This document shows positions 1 through 10,400 of a stretch of 60,000 nt of DNA, piece by piece. Under the pieces are notes generated by a model. The model was not told where the DNA came from. It did not search any database and saw only the letters and a list, made by a program, of their open reading frames with translations. Within the stretch, counting starts at the first letter, position 1. Each line of letters begins with the position of its first letter. A program made the translations under genes and the position numbers. Source of the stretch: Symsagittifera roscoffensis (lineage: Eukaryota; Xenacoelomorpha; Acoela; Convolutidae); the NCBI RefSeq assembly GCF_963678635.1, contig NC_087071.1:42424153-42484152 (forward strand), read 5' to 3'.

Positions 1-640
1 AAAACTTCCGATCTTCTTACATATTTTAGTAGACAAACAACTTAGGTTTTGGTCAAAGTCCAATTTTTGAAATCTTTTTTTTTCGTCCTGCATCAATACA
101 GCAAATTCAAAAATTATCAAACACGTAGCTTCAGCTGGAATCTAGGTGTCCGTCATGGAGACGTACGATAATTCTGGTTCACCTAGGTTTTTCTACATTT
201 TTCATGTATCGCAAATGGTGTTATATCGCAAGTGGTGCTAAGCTCCGCTTCGCCTCTGTGTATAATTTATGCATTTCAAAAAAGTTTCAATATTCGGATT
301 AACGTTTGTAAATCATTTAATAATAATAAAATCGATATACAATGAGTTTCTATACTCTTTTGTATTAATTACTCTAGCGTCAGCTTGGCGTGTTGTTACG
401 AACCTTCTTTTTTCTAACCTAGCTCGCAAATAAAATTGTTGATTAAAAGTGTTCAACTTTTTGAAATTTCACACTGTAGCATCGAAAATTGCATAGTATT
501 TGTTCTCTGCTTTTTTTGTGGCTAATGTTTAATCTTCTATCTGCTAAGAAGCTTCCGTGTGTGGTCTCTAGGTCGCAGTTTCGAATCTTGGACATAACCG
601 ATTTTTTGCTAATTCGTGGCTTATTTTATATTTTTCTTTT
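1..640. other. AT-rich non-coding stretch
   Basis: No open frame here begins with ATG and looks coded, and no RNA gene is visible. If the ADCK5 gene extends upstream of the window, as expected, this is intron of that gene. Near 225-275 there is a short sequence resembling 676-720 and 9635-9680, probably the edge of another dispersed repeat. Confidence 0.4.
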
Positions 641-684
641 TGCACTTAATAAAGATGCTTTTTGTCGTGTTCTCACTTGTGTTT

Positions 685-701
685 GCGAAGCAAAGCTTCG
701 C
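685..701. repeat. Perfect 7-bp stem hairpin
   Basis: The sequence GCGAAGC-AAA-GCTTCGC folds perfectly. Similar but decayed sequence followed by 'ctgtgt' occurs near 240-265 and 9640-9675. This suggests the hairpin belongs to the end of a dispersed element rather than to a regulatory site. Confidence 0.4.
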
Positions 702-819
702 TTCTGTGTAAAATTTTGTTTTAAGAAATACGTTTTGTGAGCCTTTTGCTTTTTGTCCAAATTGCTAGTTTTCCAGAAAAAAGTTAAACGTCTAAATTCA
801 TTTTTATTAGTTCCGTCTA

Positions 820-1045
820 AATTCACGCCACCCAAAAACTATCTAATGATCCAGTTTTTTCAAACTGAATGAATTTAATCAATAAACGTTCAATAGAAAT
901 TGTTTCGAATTTCCGAGAGATTTTAGGATTACATATTTATATTTTGAAATTTCGAAAATTTTTCCGAAAAAACAGATCAGTGTTTTTTCTGTTTCCTTGC
1001 GTTCATTATCTTTTTTCCTACTCTCTGTTGGCTATGTTCTAGAGT
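820..1045 (+). mobile_element. HINE-like family 1, truncated copy a
   Basis: This matches the 3' half of the family best seen at 9101-9605: a 'tgatccagtttt' block, then 'gcgttcattatctttt', then 'ctgttggctatgtt'. The 5' subterminal repeat is not recognisable, so the copy is 5'-truncated or heavily decayed. Confidence 0.55.
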
Positions 1046-1665
1046 GGCAGGTTAATTTGGTCTATTCATTATCTGGAAAATTTTACCATCATCAGTTTTG
1101 TTAAGAAATGTCAGATGGCTCTAAAAATTTACATATGGACTGAGAACGCTATTTCAAACGTCCAGATTTTTTGGTATTCTTACTTGCTCTTATAACAGAA
1201 AACCTTCAGTACAGCTGAAATTGGGTGATTATCGGGTAGAAGGGCATAAAAGCCGAATTCTCTTGAGTGGAATATAATTATTAAACAAATCAGATATACC
1301 ACATTCACCAAAAAACATTCAGTGCAGCACAAATTTTTTATTAAAAAAAATTGTTTGACCAAAATTTTGCGTTTTTGTTTTTGAGCGTTTGTTCTCCCCT
1401 TTAAAATTATCTATTAAACAGTAACAATGGATAATACTAATTTTACATTTAAATACTAATTTTCATCTAATTAGGAATTTCTCGTGTAATTTCTTCCTTT
1501 TTCATTTTCGTCTAGTTTCTTTACTCTTGGTTTTCGTCAAATATCGCTTTCTTCCCATTTTTACACTCCTAACGAATGTCATAAAAAATCTCATCTTCAG
1601 AAAATAGTAAATGCAACAAAAATTTGAAAATAGTCAAATTAAATTGCTATCTGCAGTCAACTAAA
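1046..1665. other. No gene seen
   Basis: AT-rich sequence between a HINE-like fragment and the small secreted-protein ORF. I see no exon, RNA gene or repeat that I can name. Confidence 0.4.
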
Positions 1666-1872
1666 TCAAAATAAAGTCTCTAGTAGTTCCATAATCTCAT
1701 TCTTGTGTTCGGTCGTATTTTCTCTTTTATGACCTTCATAGTATTTGGGTCGTTTTGATATCCACTGACTTTCTAACATACGCGCCAAATTAATTCGATT
1801 GTTTGATGGCCTGATTGCATAAACAAATAAAATACTTAAAAGTAAAAATAACTGGACTGTAACAAATTTCAT
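1666..1872 (-). CDS. Small secreted protein, family member 1
   Basis: An ATG-initiated 68-residue ORF. I chose the ATG at 1872, which puts a classical signal peptide at the N-terminus (MKFVTV, then a run of Leu/Ile/Phe/Val and 'VYA' as a plausible cleavage site). The start extended upstream to 1887 would add charged residues before it. The mature part is about 49 residues, polar, Lys/Glu/Arg-rich and without cysteine: it opens IRPSNNR and contains KYYEGHKRE. It resembles the ORF at 10867-11100 and the truncated copy at 3229-3370. A shared AACTATGCT (plus-strand reading, 1905-1913) lies 33 bp before the start. I do not recognise the family; a peptide precursor is possible. It lies antisense to ADCK5, upstream of the visible exons. 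It could still be a chance ORF, but the signal peptide and the relatives argue against that. Confidence 0.5.
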   Translation of the reverse strand: MKFVTVQLFLLLSILFVYAIRPSNNRINLARMLESQWISKRPKYYEGHKRENTTEHKNEIMELLETLF

Positions 1873-3228
1873 TTTTTCCCGAAACAATCGTAAAGAGAAG
1901 TTTTAACTATGCTGAAATTTTTGTGATATTCTACTCTTTGTTTAGTATGAAAGATCTAATTTTACTTAGTTTGAAGATCGCCTCAATATCTTTAAAACAC
2001 TTGCTAATTGCAAGTAAGTGTAATGAAAATTTAAAGAAGTTCATGACTTTTCTCTAATTACTGGGCGCAAATATAACATAAAAGTGATATTTAGAATGAA
2101 ATTTATTGAAGACCTTTCAGTGCGACGTAATTGTTTACGAGTGAATGACCTACTCAATTTTGCTAGAATGTCTTAATGACGTAAACTAAACACGCATTTG
2201 CTGTATTGGGTAAAATTAACATCCTCCCCCTAAATCATTTAAGGAAAATAATTTTAATTGATTCATCAGCTGAAATTTTAAGCGTATTAGATTTGAGAGT
2301 TTCGTCTTTTTTCTCTAAGAAGGTTTAATACAAGTAGTGGGGGAGGGGGTGTATTACATGGAAATTATGCATGTAAATTATACAGCATGGCGTCGATTAA
2401 GTATTGAAAGATATTAATTCTTCTTTAACTTGAAAAGTTTAATTAAAAACTCTTTGAGAAAATTTTGCTCGAAAACTTTCTGCTGTTACTCCATAAACTG
2501 GAGAGACAATACTGAGAGATAATATTGCTATAGCAAACAACTTCAACAGAACAATCTTTTGTAGTTTCACTGAATTGTTTTCATTGATGATTTAGAGTCC
2601 GAAAAATTTAACTCGGTGTGAAGTAAATTGGCCATTTGTTTCGCCAGACTAATTCAATTCTATGCAACCCCCTGGATGAGTCAAAATGATGAAGAAAGGG
2701 ATACTCAAAAAACTGGGAATTTTAATCTTCTTTTTTACCTTGGCAGTGCTAAGTTATGAAAAGAAACATTAATGCAACAGCGTGGATTTTCACCGCTCGA
2801 AATTTTCAAAACCACGAAAATGGAAAACACTTTACGCGTGCCTCGAGATAGAATGTAACAATTTTAGTGCCCATGAGAACTTGTTAAAAAGTTGACATAT
2901 TGCTCGTGGCTCTCAAGAACTTCCTCCATAGATGGATTTTGTGCATTTATATATAAATTTTTTGTATTTTCCACTATCCAAAATCAAATCAGCATACCAA
3001 TCAGGAAGGCTTTAAAGGAGACTAAATTAAAATTTTGTGTGATTTTGTGCACTTAACAATGATGATTTACGTGCGAGCGAGCGCGTTTCCTTACAAAATT
3101 TTACCTAATTTTAAAGAGTTCTAATAATCCTAACAAACTAATTTTAGTGAAGCTAGGTAATTGCAATCATTTTGCCGCTAGACTCAATTTAATTTTTCAC
3201 TTTGATGATTTTGCCAGTTGATAATCTT
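1873..3228. other. Upstream region and non-coding spacer
   Basis: The part next to 1872 should hold the promoter of the secreted-protein ORF: AACTATGCT at 1905-1913 is shared with 11140-11148. The rest is AT-rich with a short G-rich patch near 2337-2350. No exon is recognisable. Confidence 0.35.
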
Positions 3229-3370
3229 TCAAGCATATTTTCGTATTTTTAAAACATTTTTATCGATTTTTTTTTCAGTTTCTTCTATCGTTTCTTGCTT
3301 GTGTTCGTAGAGCTTTGCATCTTTTGATTTTCTTTTCTGTCGTGTTCCGAATCCGAAAAAAGGTATATTT
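3229..3370 (-). pseudogene. Small secreted protein, truncated member 3
   Basis: The last 46 codons of an open frame on the minus strand read FFGFGTRQKRKSKD, then a Lys/Glu-rich tail containing LYEHKQETIEE. This resembles both intact relatives: FFTPGFGRKL in the 10867-11100 protein and YYEGHKRE in the 1666-1872 protein. No signal peptide precedes it. About 30 bp further out a HINE-like element begins (5' repeat at 3400), so the 5' end appears to have been lost to that insertion. The frame stays open into the element, but those residues are transposon sequence. Most likely a dead gene copy. Confidence 0.4.
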
Positions 3371-3395
3371 CTATGTCGAGAAATTTGCTCAGTAT

Positions 3396-4018
3396 TTTTG
3401 TTCCGATCATTGAAAATGGGGAGGAACTCTGTATTCGGGAGTTTTTCTTTTGTTCTTTCTGCACTAAAAATCAGGTAACACAAATAATCATCGGAAAGGG
3501 TCGAGTGATATATCAAATTAAAGCCCTTTCAGTCGTAATTAAAACGGCATTTAAAATTCAAAAGTTTTTTCTCTGTCTAGAAAACCCGGTTTAAATTTTT
3601 TGTGTTTATTCTAATTTCGAGCGAATAAAGCGAGCGAGCGGGCGTAAAATAGGCTTTGTGTAGAAGGAGGATAACCCATGAAAATTCTATCAAGCCCCGA
3701 AACTTTAAATTTATTCTAGTAAAATTAGCTTTTATAGTAGTTTAGCGCAATTTTGGGAATCAAAAAAACCTAAGTTCTTTTTAAAAAACTACATTTTTTG
3801 TTTGTTTTTTGGGCCATTTTTCGACCTAAACTAATATCCATCTCGCCAATTTTGAGAACAATTTTGAATATGCTTAAGTTATAGGATTTCTTCCGATGTT
3901 TTTAACAAACCACGCACAAAACAAAACGACAAATTTTAAAATGAAAACTTTTCTGTAGTTTTTTTTTCAAGAATATGGTCGGAACATTCTGTGCTACTTG
4001 ATCAGTTACCGGCTGCTC
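3396..4018 (+). mobile_element. HINE-like family 2, copy A
   Basis: Begins with GTTCCGATCAT (3400-3410) and has the inverted partner ATGGTCGGAAC at 3975-3985. A decayed hairpin (ctgtgc...gatcag) and 'accggctg' follow. It is homologous along its length to 6142-6710. Subterminal inverted repeats plus a 3' hairpin are the layout known for non-autonomous Helentrons (HINEs). It has no coding capacity. Confidence 0.65.
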
Positions 4019-4136
4019 TAATTAATTCTATGTTAGCATTTTGTGAAACCAAATTAACGATTAATTGCGGTTTTGTGGGCTGCGTATTCTTCAATCTTGT
4101 GAAAAAATTGTTAGAGTTTATAGGAGGTTCTTCCGT

Positions 4137-4275
4137 TTTGGCGCATCGGTAGTGATGGAGCCCAGCATTTACAATGTGAGCTCTTGTAAGATAGAGCTCA
4201 CAATTGAGCGCACAGCCATAGCTTAGTTAACCTTAAATAATTAACCTCCAGGTTAGGCCTCTAGTTGGTTAACTA
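4137..4275. other. Structured segment with two hairpins
   Basis: GTGAGCTC (4176-4183) pairs perfectly with GAGCTCAC (4194-4201). AGTTAACC near 4226 pairs with GGTTAACT near 4268. The stretch starts with TGGCGCATCGGTAG, close to a tRNA D-arm/A-box. I see no matching B-box at the right spacing, so a decayed tRNA-derived repeat is more likely than a functional RNA. It ends about 60 bp before an ADCK5 exon. Confidence 0.3.
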
Positions 4276-4332
4276 AAACAGAAGTTCTGCTATTATATTA
4301 CTTTGTTCTAACATGATTTTGATTTGTGTCAG

Positions 4333-4458
4333 GTGACATTTGGACCATTAAGTTTCTGATGGACATCGCAGAGTATGTGTTCCCTGGCTTCAACTTCAAG
4401 TGGGCTGTGATTGAGCTCTGCGACACTCTCAAACAGGAGTTGGACTTCATCAACGAAG
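4333..4458 (+). CDS. ADCK5: ADCK5 exon (a): DIWTIKFLMDI...QELDFINEG
   Basis: Acceptor is 'gatttgtgtcag'. The exon enters with two bases of a split Gly codon and leaves with one base of the next Gly. It encodes the helical segment before the conserved QELDF-N-EG. No GT occurs at the homology-defined end: the exon stops at GAAG followed by GCACAC, giving a GC donor. Confidence 0.85.
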
Positions 4459-7400
4459 GCACACAACAAATAAATACCAACTATGTTCATGTCGTTTAAT
4501 TTTTTGGGGGGAAAATAATAATTCTGAAGCGTTTCTTTAAAAAACTCTTTCACATGAGCTCAGAATGTGTTACGGATTTTCTAAAAAATGTCATGAATAA
4601 AATTTTGGTTGAATTACCTTAAGGAAAACAATTATTTTATTATTAAATAAATATTTTCTTTCAGGTAATTCAACTCAATTTATTGTCCGAGCTCTTCTAA
4701 AAGGCTTAAAGTCCAAATTTGTCAAAAAACAGCTACCGTGTCAAAAACAGTTTTTTGTACGCTCATATAATGTTCAGTCGGTCAAAAACAAATTTTCGAT
4801 GTGGTAAAAGTGTGTTACAGAGGAATTATGTTGAATTATGGTTTTTGAACTTTCTGAAAGGAATGGGAAAGGGTCTAGATTGTTTCTCATAAAACGGATA
4901 TCATTTATTGAAAATACTCTATATTTAAATATTTAAAAAAATGTATTTTGCTAATTTATACATTGACATTGGCTGGTTTGAAGGCCCATATTGATTCTAA
5001 AAGCGGAAAAGTGATAAATTAGTTATAAATAATCAGTTTCTTGATTGAATGTAGCTGGTTTGAAGGTCGGAATGCCGAGAAGTGTGCAGAGGATCTAAAA
5101 GGGTTCGATTATGTACATGTGCCCAAAGTACACTGGGAATACACTTCGAAGAGAGTGCTCACGACTGAATTCATAGAGGCATGCAAAAGTGAGCAGACAT
5201 TTAGTAAATTGCAATACAGATTCAGCGGTGATGTATTTTGAACAAGTGAACTTTAACTTTGCTCGTGAATGTGAGTCTCAGTTAAAACTGTTTTTTTTTT
5301 GAGTCGATAAATGTTGCTTCTAAAATTGCTTCTTTTGAACATGAATTTCAGGTTAAACTATTAAAAACTATAAACGAATATGTTTTATTGCTACTACCCA
5401 GCTTTTGCCGACGGCATGAGTCACTTTTTTCCCCAAAAACTATTTCGTTGCCCATATTTTTTATCTTCAAAAGTTGGGATCGAGTGCCAAAATGCCGTTA
5501 TTTACCCTAAACTTTACCCTAAAAGAAAATTAGATATTCAAATTTGCAAAATAGAAAGGTTTTATCATTTGTGTTTTATTTTTGATTTATGTTTTTCTGA
5601 TTAAATGTTTGGACTATGCTCTTTGCTGCACGGACTATTTTAGCTTTAAACTTAGTGTGGTTTCTTATTGTTATTATTAAAAATTTCAGTTGATGACGCG
5701 GAAGGCATGAAGTCGAACGGAATAGATGTTAAAAAAGCATGCGAGCGAATGTGCCGAGTGTTCGGATACCAGATATTCCAGTCTGGGTTTGTCCATGCTG
5801 ACCCCCACCCGGGCAACTTGTTCGTGAGGAAGAACCCTAATGGAAAGGGGGATATCCAGCTGGTGATTTTGGATCATGGCTTGTACCAAAGGGTGGAGCC
5901 ACACGTACAGGTGAATAATGAATCTATTTTAGGGTTGTCGAATTCCAGAAACCAGAGTTGTGACTCAAGTATTTTTAGAAAGATGTAAAAGAGTGATTCA
6001 AGTCAAAGTTGGTGACAGCATTTCAAAAACTTGCATTGCTAGCCTTGGAACTTCTGTTAAAAATTGCTTCTTATAATTCACTTTGAGCTTGAGTGCAACA
6101 TTATTTTATGTTAGTTTCAATAGAAGAAACTCGCAATTTTTGTTCCGACCATTGAAGATGGGCAGGAACTTTGTATTCGGGTGTTTTTTTTTGTTTTCCA
6201 CGCAAAATTAGGTCCGACGAAAAAATCGGACTGGATTGAGTGATATATCATATTCAAGCTCTTCCAGTCGTTATTCGAACGACAACAAAAATTTTCCAAA
6301 AAAAATACTCATTGTCGAGAAAAAACGGTGTGAAACATTTTTCGTCCTATTTCGACCAAATAAAGTGGTGATAACTTGTTAAATTGGTCATTTAAGCTGA
6401 AAAAACTTCATTTTACCAAAGCGAATTAGTTTTGATAGCTATATTTGGCACTTCTCTGGCATGAATATTTCTTAACCAAAATTTCAGAAAACATTGTTAA
6501 AAAAGTTACAAAATTTCGAAATTTTTTTTGAGATGTTTTTTCATTTTTTCTTTGTTATTCTTTTTTTAAAGACAATTGGTCGATTTTTCCACGTACAAAA
6601 AACGATATAATTTGAAGAACATTTGAAGAACTTGTAATAATTTGATAGAACATTGCAGTTTTTATGAATATGGTCGGAACATTCTGTGCTATTTGCACAG
6701 CAACCGGCTATCCTTGTTATTTTATATCAACGTCGAATTATGTCAATTGCTTGCATGTGGCAGATGAAATGAGATTGTACTGCAAAAAACGAGTCTTCTA
6801 GATATGTTCTAATGACATCCCAAAAGTTGACTGAATCAGGTTTTTGCAATTCCTGCAAACTGTTCTCCTTCGATAATTTCAGAAAACGAAATTGTATTAA
6901 GGCATCCACTTTGAGCCCAAGTGCAAAATTGGTCTTGCCTATCAGTAATTTTTGTCAAGACTTTTGAGCGAGTGTTTTTGCTTCACTGTCTTATGATCGG
7001 TTTTTAAATTCAAATTCAAATGTGTTTTCTTTTAGCATTTTTTTATTCAATAGAAGAAACTCGCAAATACTATTTTATGTCCACAAATTCTGTTCATTTT
7101 CCACAGAAGAAGCTGGGCAACTTCTGGAAATCGATGATCCTAGATGAGCAGAGTAGTATGTTGCGAGATGCTTCTGAACTGGGGGTGAGTGGACTGCACG
7201 ACACTGCCATTCTGGCCGCCATTCTCATCCAGAGGCCCTGGTATGTCAATGTGCCATTTGCCACATACTTCAAAAGTGAGTTTGCTTATTCATAAATTAG
7301 ACTTCTGCTGTTCGTGCAAAAACTGTAAAGCTTTACAAACTGTTTAATGCTGTACTATTTGTTATTTTAAGTTTTTGTTTAAAAAATTTGTCTTCTCAAG

Positions 7401-10400
7401 TTTTTATTTACAGCAAAAAAGCGCAATGTGGTTGAGGTTTTGCCTATTTCTTGAAAAGTGAGAATTCAAAATTGTGCAATCAATTTAAAAGTATTAGCAA
7501 AATATAGTTTGATGCACACAAAGAAGGCTTTTCCAAAAAGTGGGACTGTAAATATGGAGGTATATTGAAAAAAAAGTTTTTTTTTGGAGGTTTAATCTAT
7601 GGAGGCTTAACGTATGCTTTAATATTTTATCGTCATTTTTAGGCTTTTTTAACGGAAACGGTCACTGTTCCTAAATTGCAACTTTCAATTTGTTTTCAGC
7701 CATGGACCAAAGTGACTTTGCACACATGAGTGGCTTTGTGAAAGACCACTTCAATAAAGTGATGGCAGTATTGAGAGCAGTGCCTTTATCGCTTCTTCTA
7801 GTTATCAGAAATATCAACACTATCAGATCAATAGTACAGACGCACGGGGAACCAGTTAACAGGCAAGTTTTACTTTATTAGTAAATATTAAAGGTAATGA
7901 GCGTAATTCAGGTCTTGAAGATTTTTTTGTGCTTTTATAAGAAAGAAGTCTAAAATTTGTTCACGCTCAATTATTTTTTTCCGCAGTTTGACTTTTGATT
8001 TCTGTTTAAATTGACTTTCTTTCCTTTGTTAAAAGGAAAGTAAACTCCACATTCGAACAACAAAATTGTAAGAATTACGAAAATGTGATCGACTTATCTC
8101 GAAAATAGAATTTAGTTTTCAGATTACTCTGATGCCTAAATTTTGCCTAATGATCCAGTTTTTCAAATTAGGTTATTTTAATCAAAAATGCGCCAGTCTG
8201 AAATTGTTTGTGAAATTCAAACAGCTTAAAGGGCAGATATTTTTACATCAAATTTGGCAATCTGAAGTTTTTTCAAACATTGAGTCAGTATCTTATTCTG
8301 TTTTCTTGTGTTTATTACTCTTTTCCAACTGTCAGTCGGGTATGTTGATTTAAGTGTTTGCAAAAATTGTTATACGAATAGTATTTTGGGTTTGTACTGA
8401 TTTTTAAAATAGTTTTAAAATGGGTTTGGTCAGTCCACCACAACACTTACGGTGGGTCTGAAAAGCATTAAGGATTTACTGTTTAGCTAAAGATTTTTCT
8501 TAATCGCTCAATTTAATAAACAGAAGTATTAAAAAATATTTTAGGAAAATTTATTGTTTGAACTGTTATAAATATCCTCAGACAATTTTTTTCTGCAGTA
8601 GTACATATTCCATGCATTCTTGTCTTCTTGTTGTCCATGTGTTGTCTCTAGATTTGTTGCCCGTGTTCACGCGTTAGTCTTAACAACTTCTTTCCTGATA
8701 TTTGTTTCATACACTCCACCGAGCATTTGTAACGATGTCTGTTGCCTGACACATTTTTGCACTTTTGTTTGCAATCCTCCATCTTTCTGTTCAAATATAA
8801 AGAGTTTCAAGAAAATTATTCGAGTAGATGGAACAAATTTGAATTTCTTTGCCGTTTTATCATATTTACACAACTTTGCGAATCCACTTTTTTCTAACCC
8901 AGCTTCAAAAAGAACTCATTTGGTGGCCTTTTTGCATTCGCAATTTCATAGCGTCTGTTCTATCTACTTTATTGGTGGGTGGATATGAATTGCGCTTTTT
9001 TAAGTGAGCATGGCGCAAATGCGAGGACGAGGCGTTTCGTTTTTGGCTCATAGAGAAACTTTTGTTTTTCTTAATTTTTTTTTTCATTTTTTCGATTTTT
9101 AAGAGTAATGAACGCAGTGAAGACTCTTATATCGGTCTTGCAGGTTTTGTTTTTTTTTTCAGGAAATGTCCTAAAAGTCTTTAATAACTCCAGATGTGCA
9201 TTCATACATATTGCTGCATTTATGAATGCACTTAGGTATATATACACTTTTTGAGTTCATTTGAAATTCATCTGCGGAAAGTGACAGAAATAGCATTCTC
9301 CTAATACGAACGTGGGAATGGCGCGAAACAAAAACGTGAATGATTTCTAGTTTCGAAAGTGGAATTTAATTTTTAGATTTCCAGCGGAATAAAAACTTTA
9401 CATATTGATCTAATTTTCTCTACTTGACTTCATGTTATCAGAAAAGCACCCATCATAAATTTTTAGAAATTCAAAGAGCTTAAAGGGCATCTGTTTTTTT
9501 TTCTTTGAAGTTCGAAAGTTGAGTTTTTTTTTTTCAAGAAAGTCAGTGTTTTTTTATGTTTACTTGCGTTCATTACTCTTTTCCAATCTTCGATTGGCTA
9601 TGTTTACCGTTTAAGAGCTATTTTTGTCGCTCGTGTTTGCGAATTGCAGCTTTGATTCTGTGTCGCAATTTTTTGAATTTTCAATTGATTACTTTGTCTG
9701 AAAGGAAAAACTAGCGTTGGCATGCAAATTTTTTTTATTGAAATTGATAATTTGCTCTATTTAATTATGTTTGTCTGTTCCGATTCTTTTAATTCTCCTT
9801 ACACAGATAGGAGCAAAAAAAAGTAGCGGATTAAAATGCATTTTTGTTGTAACGGTCACGCTCGACAGATGACTTGTGTCTGAAAGGTTATTTTAGCATG
9901 CAAATTGCTCAGAATTTGTTTAATTGATCAGTTTATTGAATTATGTCTGTCCGAACTTATACGTATATACAACTTGAATTATTCCCATGTATTCACTACT
10001 TGGGTGAGCAGGTCTTTTTACAACACTTCTTATTCACGGCGAAACTAACAGAATATTTGTGCTCGGGGTGTTTTTTTTCTTCAGACCAATTTCGACTTCT
10101 TAGCTAACAATTTTTGATTGAATTTTTAAAAATCATTCAAAAGGTATTTTTTGGCCTAATTTTGAAAAGATATTTCATTTGTGATCATTTTTTGTAAAGT
10201 TTTGGGGTTTAAAGATTGCCATTTTGGCCAATTTGGGACATATTTCGTGCTATTACGCGTAAGCGGAGATTTAATCCTTCCTAAAAATCGTTGCAAATTT
10301 GTCGAAGGAAGCTTATTTGCCATAAGTGATTTGTTGCTATGCGCAAAATCTATCATTTTGTACTTTTTATGGCGTATGGGGGGATGATTTGCACAAAAAA

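Noticed and set aside
5380-5604. 74-codon + ORF inside an ADCK5 intron
   Set aside because: Intronic by homology-defined exons; inserting it would interrupt the conserved C-K-x-x-D junction, and it has no splice sites.
6117-6299. 60-codon minus-strand ORF
   Set aside because: Lies in a HINE-like element and its edge; it mirrors repeat homology with 3390-3550 rather than a gene.
9101-9605. Simple TIR MITE interpretation of the HINE-like families
   Set aside because: A conserved hairpin lies outside the 3' inverted repeat in all three families and no target duplications are visible, which fits Helentron-type ends better.
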